The translations under genes were made by a program, and so were the position numbers. Shown here piece by piece: positions 16,786-25,838 of a stretch of DNA of 64,000 nucleotides (position 1 is the stretch's first letter; each line of letters begins with the position of its first letter). The DNA lies in NCBI GenBank assembly GCA_905221215.1, contig CAJNCI010000004.1, positions 117,651-181,650 of the forward strand, written 5' to 3'. The stretch comes from a bacterium. Lineage in GTDB: Bacteria > Bacillota > Bacilli > Lactobacillales > Streptococcaceae. The notes below the pieces were generated by a model. That model searched no databases. It saw only the letters and a program-made list of their open reading frames with translations, and was not told where the DNA came from.

Positions 16786-18080
16786 AAGCCTGCCTCCTTG
16801 TTCATCTGCTGAATTTCCTTAATTGCCTTCTTGATTGAAGCATTTAATCCATCATGAAAGAAAAGTAAATCCCCTGTCGGTCTATCCATACTTCGCCCAA
16901 CTCGTCCACCAATCTGAATCAAACTAGACTTGGTAAACAAACGATGATTGGCCTCTACTACAAAAACATCCACACAAGGGAAGGTAACCCCACGTTCCAA
17001 TATTGTCGTACTGATAAGTATTGTCAGTTCTCCATCTCGAAAAGCTTGTACTTGCTCTAATCGATCTTCTGTTATGGAAGACACAAAACCAATTTTCTCA
17101 TTTGGAAATTGCTCCTGTAAGATTTCTTTTAGTTGCTCCCCTTTTTTAATTTCTGATGCAAAAATGAGTAACGGATAAGCTGTCTTTCTCTGTTTCTCAA
17201 TATAAGTCTTTAACTTTGTTGACAAACGATTTTTATCCAGATAGCGATTAAAATCCGATAACCAAACTGGTTTAGGGATAATCAACGGATTCCCATGGAA
17301 TCGTCTAGGTAAGCTCAGTCTTTTTAATTCTCCTAAACGGACTTTCCTATCTAACTCATCTGTCGAAGTCGCTGTTAAAAAGATTCTCAGCCCATTCTCC
17401 TTTACACTATTCTTGACAGCATGGTAAAGCGTTGGATTGTCAACATAAGGAAAGGCATCTACTTCATCCACTATCAGTAAATCAAATGCTTGATAAAACT
17501 TCAATAACTGATGGGTCGTCGCAACAACTAATGGGGTTCGGAAGTACGGTTCTGATTCTCCATGTAGAAGAGCTATCTCGCAAGCAAAATCATCTTGCAG
17601 GCGCTTGTACAGCTCCAAACAAACATCTATGCGAGGACTGGCCAAACAAACTGCACCACCCCTATTAATCACCTTAGCCACAACTTGATAAATCATTTCT
17701 GTCTTTCCAGCCCCTGTCACCGCATGAACTAAAGTTGGCTCGTGCTTGTCTACTGCTTGAATCAGTCCCTCTGACACCTTCTCTTGAAAAGGAGTTAATT
17801 GACCACGCCATTTAAGAACATCCTGTTTAGGAAAATCCTCCTGCGGAAAATAGTATAAAGCTTGATCACTCCTAACTCGCTTCATTAGCAAGCACTCTCG
17901 ACAATAGTAAGCACCGATGGGCAAATACCATTCTTCCAGAATAGTACTATCACAACGTTGACAGAAAAGTGTCCCCTTCTCCTTTCTCATTGCTGGAAGT
18001 TTCTCCGCCAACTGACGCTCCTCTTCTGTTAATTCATTCTCCGTAAACAAACGACCGAGATAATTTGGATTTACTTTCAT
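16782..18080 (-). CDS. comFA: Late competence DNA-uptake helicase ComFA
   Basis: 432 residues, the same length as pneumococcal ComFA. A zinc-binding C4 set (C-Q-R-C ... C-R-E-C) lies at about 40-65. Superfamily 2 helicase motifs follow: Walker A V-T-G-A-G-K-T-E (~125), D-E-V-D Walker B, the T-A-T motif and the C-terminal Q-I-G-G-R-V-G-R-S motif VI. It is an ATP-driven motor that pulls single-stranded DNA across the membrane. The start codon is unusual: only 7 nt separate it from the sigma-X cin-box (18088-18095), with no Shine-Dalgarno sequence, so the mRNA is probably leaderless. Confidence 0.96.
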   Translation of the reverse strand: MKVNPNYLGRLFTENELTEEERQLAEKLPAMRKEKGTLFCQRCDSTILEEWYLPIGAYYCRECLLMKRVRSDQALYYFPQEDFPKQDVLKWRGQLTPFQEKVSEGLIQAVDKHEPTLVHAVTGAGKTEMIYQVVAKVINRGGAVCLASPRIDVCLELYKRLQDDFACEIALLHGESEPYFRTPLVVATTHQLLKFYQAFDLLIVDEVDAFPYVDNPTLYHAVKNSVKENGLRIFLTATSTDELDRKVRLGELKRLSLPRRFHGNPLIIPKPVWLSDFNRYLDKNRLSTKLKTYIEKQRKTAYPLLIFASEIKKGEQLKEILQEQFPNEKIGFVSSITEDRLEQVQAFRDGELTILISTTILERGVTFPCVDVFVVEANHRLFTKSSLIQIGGRVGRSMDRPTGDLLFFHDGLNASIKKAIKEIQQMNKEAGL

Positions 18081-18087
18081 ACTTCTT

Positions 18088-18095
18088 TATTCGTA
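18088..18095 (-). promoter_or_regulatory. ComX cin-box of comFA-comFC
   Basis: Minus-strand TACGAATA is a perfect cin-box, preceded by a T-run (TTTTTACGAATA). It is followed by AAGAAGT and then the comFA ATG, so transcription should begin at or within 1-2 nt of the start codon. Confidence 0.92.
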
Positions 18096-18124
18096 AAAAC
18101 CTAGCGCTTTAGATGATTTTTTAG

Positions 18125-18130
18125 TACAAT
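18125..18130 (+). promoter_or_regulatory. Candidate -10 element of yigZ
   Basis: TACAAT lies only 6 bp before the yigZ ATG. No Shine-Dalgarno is present, so yigZ is also likely leaderless. No convincing -35 element is visible, so this call is tentative. Confidence 0.45.
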
Positions 18131-18136
18131 TAAATC

Positions 18137-18772
18137 ATGGAATTTAGAACAATTAAAGAGGACGGACAAGTCCAAGAAGAAATCAAAAAATCACGCTTTA
18201 TCTGTCATGCCAAGCGTGTTTATAGCGAAGAAGAGGCTCGTGAATTCATCACCACCATCAAAAAAGAACACTACAAAGCGACGCATAACTGCTCTGCCTT
18301 CATTATTGGGGAACGTAGTGAAATCAAACGTACAAGTGATGATGGTGAGCCCAGTGGTACTGCTGGCGTTCCCATGCTTGGGGTACTAGAAAATCACAAT
18401 CTCACCAATGTCTGTGTGATCGTGACACGTTACTTTGGTGGTATTAAATTAGGCGCTGGAGGACTGATTCGTGCTTACGCTGGCAGTGTTGCCTTAGCTG
18501 TCAAAGAAATTGGCATTGTTGAAATAAAGGAACAAGCTGGAATTTCTATTCAAATGTCCTACGCTCAGTATCAAGAGTACAGTAACTTCCTTAAAGAACA
18601 TAATCTCATGGAATTGGATACAAACTTTACAGATCAAGTCGATACGATGATTTATGTTGATAAAGAAGAAAAAGAAACTATTAAAGCTGCACTTGTAGAG
18701 TTTTTTAATGGAAGGGTCACTTTAACTGATCAAGGTTTACGAGAAGTTGAAGTTCCTGTAAACTTAGTATAA
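18137..18772 (+). CDS. yigZ: YigZ/IMPACT family protein
   Basis: 211 residues with the UPF0029/IMPACT N-terminal domain: I-K-K-S-R-F-I, A-T-H-N-C-S-A-F-I, S-D-D-G-E-P-S-G-T-A-G-V-P and V-T-R-Y-F-G-G-I-K-L-G-A-G-G-L-I-R-A-Y (about residues 85-115). A C-terminal DUF1949 domain follows. The family is linked to translation regulation by analogy to eukaryotic IMPACT; its bacterial function is not established. It is divergent from comFA with a 56-bp gap. Confidence 0.9.
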   Translation: MEFRTIKEDGQVQEEIKKSRFICHAKRVYSEEEAREFITTIKKEHYKATHNCSAFIIGERSEIKRTSDDGEPSGTAGVPMLGVLENHNLTNVCVIVTRYFGGIKLGAGGLIRAYAGSVALAVKEIGIVEIKEQAGISIQMSYAQYQEYSNFLKEHNLMELDTNFTDQVDTMIYVDKEEKETIKAALVEFFNGRVTLTDQGLREVEVPVNLV

Positions 18773-18960
18773 ATAATAGATAATACAGCATTTCACTGAC
18801 ATTCTCACCGCTACTTTAATTAGCAAAATAAAAAGATGCTTGCAAAGACCTACTAGAAAATGAAGCAATTCAAAAAGAAAACTGATTGCGTTCTCCTTTA
18901 CACCTATTTACTAGAATTATCTTATCACAATCGGTTGAAAATTAATGGCTTAAACCTGTG
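18773..18960. other. Non-coding stretch between yigZ and the cysK promoter
   Basis: No open frame of substance, no ribosome binding site and no clear repeat is visible here. Frames contain several stops. It could be remnant sequence, but I do not recognise a source. Confidence 0.4.
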
Positions 18961-18964
18961 ATAT

Positions 18965-18994
18965 AAAAAAATCCTATCACTTCGATAGGATTTC
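18965..18994 (+). terminator. Terminator upstream of cysK
   Basis: AATCCTATC pairs with GATAGGATT across the loop ACTTC, followed by TTCTATATTTT. It lies about 190 bp after yigZ and just before the cysK promoter. Confidence 0.7.
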
Positions 18995-18999
18995 TATAT

Positions 19000-19028
19000 T
19001 TTACAAATGGTATAGATAGCGTTATACT
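19000..19028 (+). promoter_or_regulatory. cysK promoter
   Basis: TTTACA (19000-19005), 17-bp spacer and TATACT (19023-19028), 30 bp before the cysK ATG. Confidence 0.75.
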
Positions 19029-19057
19029 AGAGATATCTTATACAAAGAGGTATTCAT

Positions 19058-19984
19058 ATGACTATTTATAACAACATTACTGAACTAATCGGTCAAACTC
19101 CGATTGTTAAACTCAACAATATCGTGCCAGAAGGTGCTGCGGACGTCTATGTAAAGCTTGAAGCATTTAACCCTGGTTCATCGGTAAAAGACCGTATTGC
19201 CCTTAGCATGATTGAAAAAGCTGAACAAGACGGTATTCTGAAACCTGGTGCTACTATTGTCGAAGCAACAAGTGGAAATACTGGTATTGGACTCTCATGG
19301 GTAGGTGCTGCTAAAGGGTATAAAGTTGTCATTGTTATGCCTGAAACTATGAGTGTAGAACGCCGTAAGATTATCCAAGCCTATGGAGCTGAACTCGTCC
19401 TCACTCCTGGTAGCGAAGGAATGAAAGGTGCTATCGCCAAAGCACAAGAAATCGCTGCTGAACGCGATGGTTTCCTTCCTCTTCAATTTGACAATCCAGC
19501 AAATCCAGAAGTACACGAAAGAACAACAGGAGCTGAGATACTAGCTGCTTTCGGTAAAGATGGATTAGATGCCTTTGTTGCTGGAGTTGGTACCGGTGGA
19601 ACAATTTCTGGTGTTTCTCATGCACTCAAAACAGCAAATTCAGGTATTAAAGTTTATGCAGTGGAAGCAGATGAATCTGCTATTCTATCTGGTGAAAAAC
19701 CTGGTCCTCACAAAATTCAAGGTATCTCAGCTGGATTTATTCCTGATACACTGGATACAAAGGCTTATGATGGTATCGTTCGTGTAACATCAGACAACGC
19801 TCTCGCACTCGGCCGTGAAATTGGCGGAAAAGAAGGCTTCCTTGTAGGGATTTCTTCAGCTGCAGCTATCTACGGAGCCATCGAGGTTGCCAAAAAATTA
19901 GGTACAGGTAAGAAAGTCCTTGCTCTAGCACCAGATAACGGTGAACGTTATCTATCTACAGTACTCTATGAATTTGAAGTTTAG
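19058..19984 (+). CDS. cysK: Cysteine synthase (O-acetylserine sulfhydrylase)
   Basis: 308 residues of the PLP-dependent fold-type II family. The PLP lysine is Lys44 in N-P-G-S-S-V-K-D-R. The T-S-G-N-T-G loop is near residues 69-74 and the phosphate-binding [10 protein letters not shown] near 175. It makes cysteine from O-acetylserine and sulfide. RBS AAAGAGG precedes the ATG. It is monocistronic, on the plus strand against most neighbours, and ends at a terminator at 20001-20022. Confidence 0.94.
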   Translation: MTIYNNITELIGQTPIVKLNNIVPEGAADVYVKLEAFNPGSSVKDRIALSMIEKAEQDGILKPGATIVEATSGNTGIGLSWVGAAKGYKVVIVMPETMSVERRKIIQAYGAELVLTPGSEGMKGAIAKAQEIAAERDGFLPLQFDNPANPEVHERTTGAEILAAFGKDGLDAFVAGVGTGGTISGVSHALKTANSGIKVYAVEADESAILSGEKPGPHKIQGISAGFIPDTLDTKAYDGIVRVTSDNALALGREIGGKEGFLVGISSAAAIYGAIEVAKKLGTGKKVLALAPDNGERYLSTVLYEFEV

Positions 19985-20000
19985 TCTCCTAAATACAATT

Positions 20001-20022
20001 GGCCCTTATTATAGGGCTTTTT
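20001..20022 (+). terminator. cysK terminator
   Basis: GGCCCT-TATTAT-AGGGC hairpin followed by TTTTTG, just after the cysK stop. Confidence 0.8.
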
Positions 20023-20026
20023 GTTT

Positions 20027-20181
20027 TATACTCAATGAAAATCAAAGAGCAAACTAGGAAGCTAGCCGCAGGCTGCTCAAAACACTGTTTTGAGGTTGCA
20101 GATAGAACTGACGAAGTCAGTAACATATACCTACGGTAAGGCGACGCTGACGTGGTTTGAAGAGATTTTCGAAGAGTATTA
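20027..20181 (-). repeat. BOX element (boxA-boxB-boxC)
   Basis: A 155-bp intergenic repeat of the pneumococcal BOX type, in minus orientation. boxA is at the right: minus-strand ATACTCTTCGAAAATCTCTT, then AAACCACGTCAGCGTCGCCT. A single boxB carries the GACTTCGTCAGT hairpin, and boxC ends at the left with CTTTGATTTTCATTGAGTAT. BOX elements fold as RNA, are mobilised by unknown means and can alter expression of neighbouring genes. It lies between the cysK terminator and the tsf terminator, so it appears to disrupt neither gene. Confidence 0.93.
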
Positions 20182-20243
20182 ACTATCTCTAATTGAGTGA
20201 TGCTAGGTAAAAAACAATTTCAGGAGAAATCTAATCCCTATAC

Positions 20244-20270
20244 AAAAAAGGAAGCAAATTTGCTTCCTTT
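20244..20270 (-). terminator. rpsB-tsf terminator
   Basis: Minus-strand AAGGAAGCAAATTTGCTTCCTT forms a perfect stem, followed by TTTTTGT. Positioned right after the tsf stop. Confidence 0.85.
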
Positions 20271-20276
20271 CTATGA

Positions 20277-21317
20277 TTAGTTATTCAAGGCTGCTGCCAT
20301 TGTAGCTGCAACTTCAGCTTCAAAGTCGTTTGCAGCTTTCTCGATACCTTCACCAACTTCAAAGCGAGCGAACTCAACTACTGAAGCGTTAACTGATTCA
20401 AGGTATGCTTCAACTGTCTTGCTATCATCCATGATGTAAACTTGTGCAAGAAGTGTGTATGCTTGGTCAACTTTAGTGTTGTCAAGCATGAAGCGATCCA
20501 TTTTACCTGGGATGATTTTGTCCCAGATTTTTTCTGGTTTGCCTTCTGCAGCCAACTCAGCTTTGATGTCAGCTTCAGCTTGAGCAATCACTTCATCAGT
20601 CAATTGTGCTTTTGATCCATACTTCAAGTGTGGAAGAGCTGGTTTGTTAACCATTGCACGGCTTTCGTTGTCTTGGTCGATAACGTGGTTCAATTGTGCC
20701 AACTCATCTTTAACGAATTGCTCATCCAATTCTTTGTAAGAAAGAACTGTTGGTTTCATCGCTGCGATGTGCATTGACAATTGTTTAGCAAGAGCTTCGT
20801 CTCCACCTTCAACAACTGAAATAACACCGATACGTCCACCGTTATGTTGGTAAGCTCCAAAGTGTTGTGCGTCTGTTTTTTCAATCAATGCAAAGCGACG
20901 GAATGAGATTTTTTCTCCGATAGTTGCTGTTGCAGATACGTATGCAGCTTCAAGAGTTTCACCTGAAGGCATTGTCAAAGCAAGAGCTTCTTCATTATTA
21001 GCAGGTTTTCCTTCAGCAATAACTTTAGCTGTAGTATTTACCAATTCAACGAATTGAGCGTTTTTCGCAACGAAGTCAGTTTCAGCGTTTACTTCAATAA
21101 CTGCTGCAACATTACCGTTAACATAAACACCAGTCAAACCTTCTGCAGCAACACGGTCAGCTTTCTTAGCTGCCTTAGCCATACCTTTTTCACGAAGCAA
21201 TTCAATCGCTTTTTCGATGTCACCGTCTGTTTCTACAAGCGCTTTTTTAGCGTCCATAACACCGGCACCAGATTTTTCACGCAACTCTTTTACAAGTTTA
21301 GCTGTAATTTCTGCCAT
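20277..21317 (-). CDS. tsf: Elongation factor Ts
   Basis: 346 residues. The N-terminal UBA-like domain has [27 protein letters not shown], followed by T-D-F-V-A-K-N (about residues 80-86), which contacts EF-Tu. It recharges EF-Tu with GTP in the cytoplasm. It lies 78 bp downstream of rpsB and has its own ribosome binding site. A hairpin resembling a terminator at 21336-21374 separates the two genes and may set their ratio. Confidence 0.97.
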   Translation of the reverse strand: MAEITAKLVKELREKSGAGVMDAKKALVETDGDIEKAIELLREKGMAKAAKKADRVAAEGLTGVYVNGNVAAVIEVNAETDFVAKNAQFVELVNTTAKVIAEGKPANNEEALALTMPSGETLEAAYVSATATIGEKISFRRFALIEKTDAQHFGAYQHNGGRIGVISVVEGGDEALAKQLSMHIAAMKPTVLSYKELDEQFVKDELAQLNHVIDQDNESRAMVNKPALPHLKYGSKAQLTDEVIAQAEADIKAELAAEGKPEKIWDKIIPGKMDRFMLDNTKVDQAYTLLAQVYIMDDSKTVEAYLESVNASVVEFARFEVGEGIEKAANDFEAEVAATMAAALNN

Positions 21318-21335
21318 TTTGATTCTCCTATATTT

Positions 21336-21374
21336 TTTAAAAATAGGAGAGCCGGGCTAAGCCCCGCCCTCCTA
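21336..21374 (-). terminator. Intergenic attenuator-like hairpin between rpsB and tsf
   Basis: Minus-strand AGGAG-GGCGGGGCTTAGCCCGGCTCTCCT folds into a GC-rich stem directly followed by ATTTTT. It resembles a partial rho-independent terminator within an operon. Confidence 0.65.
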
Positions 21375-21395
21375 GGTAATTACTATTTATATAAA

Positions 21396-22175
21396 TTAAG
21401 CGTTGTCGCCTTCTACAACTTCAACGATTTCTTCAATTGAATCTGCTTGAGTTTCTGAAGCTGCAAATTCTGCTTCAACCGCTGCTGCATCTTCACCTTG
21501 ACGTCCTTCGATGATAGCGTCAGCCAATTTAGCTGTAATCAATTTAACAGCGCGGATAGCGTCATCGTTAGCTGGGATGATTACATCGATATCATCTGGA
21601 TCAGTGTTTGTGTCAACCATCGCTACAACTGGGATTCCCAATTTTTTAGCTTCTTTAACAGCGATTTGCTCTTTATGTGGGTCAACTACGTACATCACAT
21701 CTGGAATACGAGGCATATCTTCGATACCACCCAAGAATTTTTCAAGACGTGCACGTTGTTTGTTAAGAAGTGCAACTTCTTTCTTAGGAAGAACTTCGAA
21801 AGTTCCATCTTCTTCCATACGTTTGATTTCTTTCAAACGAGCGATACGTTTTTGGATTGTTCCCCAGTTTGTAAGAGTTCCACCCAACCAACGGTGGTTG
21901 ATGAAGTATTGACCTGAACGTACTGCTTCTTCAGCAACTGCATCAGCTGCTTGTTTCTTAGTACCAACAAACAATACAACTGCATCGTTAGCTGCTGCAT
22001 CACGCATGAAGTCGTATGCTTGGTCAGCGTATTTTACAGTTTGTTGCAAGTCGATAACGTGGATTCCGTTACGTTCAGTAAAGATGTACTTAGCCATCTT
22101 AGGGTTCCAGCGACGAGTTTGGTGACCAAAGTGTACACCAGCCTCAAGAAGTTGTTTCATTGAAATTACTGCCAT
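21396..22175 (-). CDS. rpsB: 30S ribosomal protein S2
   Basis: 259 residues starting [25 protein letters not shown], the S2 signature. Further motifs are F-V-G-T-K-K-Q-A and [14 protein letters not shown]. The start at 22175 is set by AAAGGAG at about 22182-22188; a longer in-frame extension upstream is untranslated leader. S2 joins the 30S subunit late and binds near S1. First gene of rpsB-tsf. Confidence 0.97.
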   Translation of the reverse strand: MAVISMKQLLEAGVHFGHQTRRWNPKMAKYIFTERNGIHVIDLQQTVKYADQAYDFMRDAAANDAVVLFVGTKKQAADAVAEEAVRSGQYFINHRWLGGTLTNWGTIQKRIARLKEIKRMEEDGTFEVLPKKEVALLNKQRARLEKFLGGIEDMPRIPDVMYVVDPHKEQIAVKEAKKLGIPVVAMVDTNTDPDDIDVIIPANDDAIRAVKLITAKLADAIIEGRQGEDAAAVEAEFAASETQADSIEEIVEVVEGDNA

Positions 22176-22291
22176 GAGTATTTCTCCTTTTTGTTTTTTT
22201 CCTCTTCTTGACTTCAACTCGCAAAACGACCCAAGGGCAACTGTCTCACAATTCATCAAGAATGAGTATTATCGTTCACACGACAATTTTC
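22176..22291 (-). promoter_or_regulatory. rpsB 5' leader (possible ribosomal-protein autoregulatory leader)
   Basis: A roughly 110-nt untranslated region separates the promoter -10 (22292-22297) from the rpsB start. Leaders of this size before rpsB are known autoregulatory sites in several bacteria. No specific S2-binding fold was recognised here. Confidence 0.35.
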
Positions 22292-22320
22292 ATTTTACCA
22301 TACTTTTCCAATATTTTCAA
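22292..22320 (-). promoter_or_regulatory. rpsB-tsf promoter
   Basis: Minus-strand TTGAAA (22315-22320), 17-bp spacer and TAAAAT (22292-22297) with TGG just before the -10. Confidence 0.75.
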
Positions 22321-22365
22321 GCTGTTTTGATATAATTTTTAATAGGGATTGTCACGGTAAAACCT

Positions 22366-22395
22366 GAAAAAGAGGGCTCTATTCGAGTCCCTCTG
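22366..22395 (-). terminator. pcsB terminator
   Basis: Minus-strand AGAGGGACTC pairs with GAGCCCTCT, followed by TTTTTC. Directly after the pcsB stop. Confidence 0.82.
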
Positions 22396-22399
22396 TGAA

Positions 22400-23578
22400 T
22401 TAATCTGCATAAATATATGTAACAAAACCTTCAGAAGTTGTTGTTGGATTGAACCATCCACGGTGATTCCCAATTGTACGATTACCTGCATAATTTGATT
22501 CTGATACTTGAATACTTGTTGATGATGAAACAGCTGTAACTACCGCTACGTGTCCATATCCACCATCGTTCCAACATGCAATCGCACCAACTTGAGGTGT
22601 TGAACCTGTACGGAATCCTGCAGCAGCTGCGCTTGTAGCCCACTGTGCTCCATTACCCCAATAGTCTCCAGCCCAAGGTGCTAATGTTTTAACTCCCCAT
22701 GTACATTCTCCAATTGGATAACTTGAAGCATTTGTACTGTATGTTGGGCGAACTTTTGCACGGACAGGTGCTGCCACAGATTCAGATACTGCTTGCACTT
22801 GAGCTGTTAAGTTAGTGTTTGCTGAAGCAAGTACTGATTGTTGTTGGCTAGCTTGTTTTTCTTTATAAGCTGTCTCTGCCGCTGCTGCTGCTTTTGCTGC
22901 CGCTTCTGCTTCTGCTTTTTTCTCTAGCAAACTTGCTTTTTCATCTTCTGCTGTCGCTTTTTCAGCAGCAAGATTTAATTCTGCAGCCTTCAACTCAGCT
23001 TGTTTCGTTGTTAGGGCTTGTGCATCATCAGACAATTTCTGTTGATTTGCAATTACTGTATTAATTGCGTCATTGTTTGCCACTTGCTTTTCAGAAATTG
23101 CTTTTTTATCTGCTTTTTGTTGTTCCAACATTTTGTTGTTAGCAGATACGATTTCATTCATTGCTGCAACACGTGAAATAGCTTCTGTAATTGATTTTGA
23201 GTTTACAATTGTATTGATGTAGCTAGTTGCAGCTCCATTTGTTTGAGCACTACGAGCTTGTTTTTCCAAAGAATCATTGCGAGATACAATGTTTTTAGAA
23301 AGTTCTGTAATCTCACTCTCAAGTTTTTTGGATTCTGCTTGTAATCTATCATTTTCAGCTTGCAAGTTAGATTGCTCAGCTTGAATAGCTGATACTTGCT
23401 CCTGAATTTGGTCAACTTGTTTTTGGGCTTCTTGTTGTTGTGCTGTTAAGTTACTAATTTTATTATCTTGAGCAGCAATTTTGTCATCAGTCGTTTCTGC
23501 ATGCGCAGTTGTTAAAACAGCTACTTGAGAAACCATTACTGTACTTAATAAAAGTGACGCTAAGATTTTTTTCTTCAT
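22400..23578 (-). CDS. pcsB: Peptidoglycan hydrolase PcsB (division-associated)
   Basis: 392 residues. A signal peptide ends near A-H-A (about residue 27). A long coiled coil (about 35-250, rich in Gln, Glu and Ala heptads) is followed by an Ala/Val-rich linker and a C-terminal CHAP domain with Cys in I-G-E-C-T-W-G and His in Y-G-H-V-A-V-V. PcsB splits septal peptidoglycan and is switched on through FtsEX by its coiled coil. A WalR-type site lies in its promoter at 23641-23657. The downstream pairing with mreCD is standard for this group. Confidence 0.96.
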   Translation of the reverse strand: MKKKILASLLLSTVMVSQVAVLTTAHAETTDDKIAAQDNKISNLTAQQQEAQKQVDQIQEQVSAIQAEQSNLQAENDRLQAESKKLESEITELSKNIVSRNDSLEKQARSAQTNGAATSYINTIVNSKSITEAISRVAAMNEIVSANNKMLEQQKADKKAISEKQVANNDAINTVIANQQKLSDDAQALTTKQAELKAAELNLAAEKATAEDEKASLLEKKAEAEAAAKAAAAAETAYKEKQASQQQSVLASANTNLTAQVQAVSESVAAPVRAKVRPTYSTNASSYPIGECTWGVKTLAPWAGDYWGNGAQWATSAAAAGFRTGSTPQVGAIACWNDGGYGHVAVVTAVSSSTSIQVSESNYAGNRTIGNHRGWFNPTTTSEGFVTYIYAD

Positions 23579-23613
23579 ATTACGTAGATACTCCTTCTTT
23601 TAAAGACAATACT

Positions 23614-23657
23614 AGTATACCAAAAAAAGGCCTAATGAATATTACGCCTTTGTTACA
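23614..23657 (-). promoter_or_regulatory. pcsB promoter with WalR binding site
   Basis: Minus-strand TGTAAC-AAAGG-CGTAAT (23641-23657) fits the WalR direct repeat TGTNAN-N5-TGTNAN with one mismatch. A TATACT -10 lies at 23614-23619. WalRK control of pcsB is established in pneumococcus. Confidence 0.8.
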
Positions 23658-23671
23658 TTTTTGTTTCTTTC

Positions 23672-24166
23672 TCATAGATAATATTTTTCAAAAATAAACT
23701 GAAAAATAAGCATCCACACAAGATTTAAAATCATGGATGGTACTAGGCTATAAACGATAAAAATCGGCAGACTATCTACAGTTAAACCTACCACTAATGC
23801 AAAGAGATAAGCTCCCATATCAAATAGAAAACTCATAACAACCATAGCCAAGATTCTTGTCCAACGATTCAACAAAATAACACTATTCAATTTATGAAGA
23901 AACGCTCCCAATAAGATAAATAAGAGAGTTGCAATCCCTATTAGATGGAAAAAGTAAACATCGTAAACCAAGCCTATCACAAAACAATAGACTAGGTAGA
24001 GATACTCTGATACTTCTATCGTCTCAAATAAGAGAAATAGAAAAAGAAAATGACTAGCCAAATGTACATGGGGGAAAAATGAGCCCAGAAGCTGGCTAAT
24101 ATGGGCGTCAATTAGAACCAAGAAAGGTAGCAATAAAAACACTCCAACCCGCTTTAACTGTCTCAT
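23672..24166 (-). CDS. mreD: Rod shape-determining protein MreD
   Basis: 164 residues and five or six hydrophobic helices across the whole length, matching MreD. It is an integral membrane partner of MreC in peripheral peptidoglycan synthesis of ovococci, which have no MreB. The start shares one base with the mreC stop (TAATG), so the two are co-translated. pcsB follows with its own promoter. Confidence 0.9.
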   Translation of the reverse strand: MRQLKRVGVFLLLPFLVLIDAHISQLLGSFFPHVHLASHFLFLFLLFETIEVSEYLYLVYCFVIGLVYDVYFFHLIGIATLLFILLGAFLHKLNSVILLNRWTRILAMVVMSFLFDMGAYLFALVVGLTVDSLPIFIVYSLVPSMILNLVWMLIFQFIFEKYYL

Positions 24167-24984
24167 TATGAATTCCCCACTAATTCTATCACATCCACAT
24201 TATGAGTATCTGCACTCAACTTAACAGTTACTTCTCGTGTCAAATAATCCGTACTATGCGTTGTGGCAACCACTTCACCAACAGGAATATCCGCAACATT
24301 AAAGTTTCCTAATCCACCCGTTGTCACCTTATCGCCTGCACTAATATCGCTATTACTATTTAATTGACTAATTTTAAGAACTTCATTTTCCTTGTCGTAG
24401 CCAACAATAATTCCATAAATTGTAGTAGTGCCGTGTTGAATTTTAACAGAAATCTTATCAGCATTTTCCGTATTTGTCAGAAGGTTAACCGTAGTAGAGT
24501 TCTCCTCTACTTTTGAAACGCTCCCAATCAAACCACCATTTGCAATGGCTAACATATTCTCAGAAGCCCCTTTTGATTTACCTACATCTAAGGTCAATTC
24601 CTGTTTCCAAGATACCGGAGAACGCATAATAACATCTGTTGCTAAAGTCTTTGTGGCTTGCAATTTAGATTTCATATCAAGCAATTGGCGCAGTTGTTCA
24701 TTTTCTGTCTTTAAACTTTCTGCCTCATTTGATTTAACTTCTAATTGGTAAATCTGTTTCTTCAAACTTTCATTTTCATTATATGTTCGTGTCAAATGAG
24801 CCAAATCTGATTTGACAGAATCAAACCACCGAAAAGGTTTTTGCACAACTCTATCAACCAATGAAATTCCATCTCCTAATTTTGTCACAATTGTACTTGA
24901 ATAAGTCGTAGCTAAGAGAGCTGAGACAAGCAGAACAGTGACAAAAACAATAATGACATATTTTGATTTTTTAAAACGGTTCAT
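24166..24984 (-). CDS. mreC: Cell shape-determining protein MreC
   Basis: 272 residues. One N-terminal transmembrane helix (about 10-30) leads to an external coiled coil (about 65-115, S-L-K-K-Q-I-Y-Q-L-E-V-K-S) and a C-terminal double beta-barrel with G-G-L-I-G-S-V-S-K-V and G-D-K-V-T-T-G-G-L-G. It organises peripheral wall synthesis with MreD, RodA and PBPs. Downstream of the ecf transport genes with a 59-bp gap. Confidence 0.93.
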   Translation of the reverse strand: MNRFKKSKYVIIVFVTVLLVSALLATTYSSTIVTKLGDGISLVDRVVQKPFRWFDSVKSDLAHLTRTYNENESLKKQIYQLEVKSNEAESLKTENEQLRQLLDMKSKLQATKTLATDVIMRSPVSWKQELTLDVGKSKGASENMLAIANGGLIGSVSKVEENSTTVNLLTNTENADKISVKIQHGTTTIYGIIVGYDKENEVLKISQLNSNSDISAGDKVTTGGLGNFNVADIPVGEVVATTHSTDYLTREVTVKLSADTHNVDVIELVGNS

Positions 24985-25043
24985 ATCCCTACCTTTATAT
25001 CAAAAACTGTTACAGTAACTTTTTTATAAATTTCTGAAAGCTA

Positions 25044-25838
25044 CTAAGATTTTAAGAAAAATAAGCAACAACCAAGTACGAGAATAACAAGAATGGTCAA
25101 CGTATCCTTTCGCGTCCATCTCAATTGTCGGTATTGACTTCTACCTTTTCCACCCTGATAACCACGCGCTTCCATAGCGATAGCCAAGGAATCCGCACGT
25201 TTTAAACTTGTCGCAAAAAGAGGAATCAAAATAGGAATCATCGCCTTTACTTTTTGAACAATACTTCCTTCTCCAAAATCCACTCCACGCGCTTTCTGTG
25301 CATTCATAATCCGCGTCGTATCATCCATCAAGGTTGGGACAAAACGCAAACTCATGGACAGCATCAATCCAATTTCATGAACTGGAACTTTCACACGTTT
25401 TAAAGGCGCTAACAAAGCTTCAACAGCTGATGCCAAACTTAAGGGCATAGTCGTTAAGGTTAACAAAGTTGAAAAGAAAATAATCAATATAAAGCGACAA
25501 AAAATAATTCCAGCTTGTTGCAAAGCATAATCCGTGATTCTCACAAACGAAAACTCAAATAAAACATTCCCACTAGAAATGAAAAACAGTTGAAAAATAG
25601 TTGTGAAGGCAATCAAGAAAAACATAGACTTCAAGCCCTGAATAAAAAATGAAAGAGATACTCCTGACAAGGCAATAAATATCCCTGTCGCTATAAAAAG
25701 AATCAGATTCGTCAAAGGATTATTAGCCCAAAAAACGATCAAAATCAGTAGCATCATAGCCAGTAATTTGCTACGTGGATCCAATCGGTGAACAATCGAA
25801 TCTCCTGGGATATAACGCCCCAAAATCATACTATCCAT
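25044..25838 (-). CDS. ecfT: Energy-coupling factor transporter transmembrane protein EcfT
   Basis: 264 residues with about five membrane helices. It has both Ala-Arg-Gly coupling motifs, in N-A-Q-K-A-R-G-V and A-M-E-A-R-G-Y, which contact the two ATPases. EcfT is the shared scaffold that lets different S-components import vitamins and metals. No S-component is encoded here, so it acts with unlinked ones. The start overlaps the ecfA2 stop by 8 bases. Confidence 0.94.
   Translation of the reverse strand: MDSMILGRYIPGDSIVHRLDPRSKLLAMMLLILIVFWANNPLTNLILFIATGIFIALSGVSLSFFIQGLKSMFFLIAFTTIFQLFFISSGNVLFEFSFVRITDYALQQAGIIFCRFILIIFFSTLLTLTTMPLSLASAVEALLAPLKRVKVPVHEIGLMLSMSLRFVPTLMDDTTRIMNAQKARGVDFGEGSIVQKVKAMIPILIPLFATSLKRADSLAIAMEARGYQGGKGRSQYRQLRWTRKDTLTILVILVLGCCLFFLKS

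Noticed and set aside
18773..18960. Possible insertion-sequence remnant after yigZ
   Set aside because: No frame longer than a few dozen codons and no terminal repeat or transposase motif could be seen.
21498..21917. Two long plus-strand frames antisense to rpsB
   Set aside because: Highly biased rpsB codon use leaves open frames on the other strand; no start signals.
22176..22259. N-terminal extension of rpsB
   Set aside because: The extra 28 codons are untranslated leader; the ribosome binding site and family length place the start at 22175.
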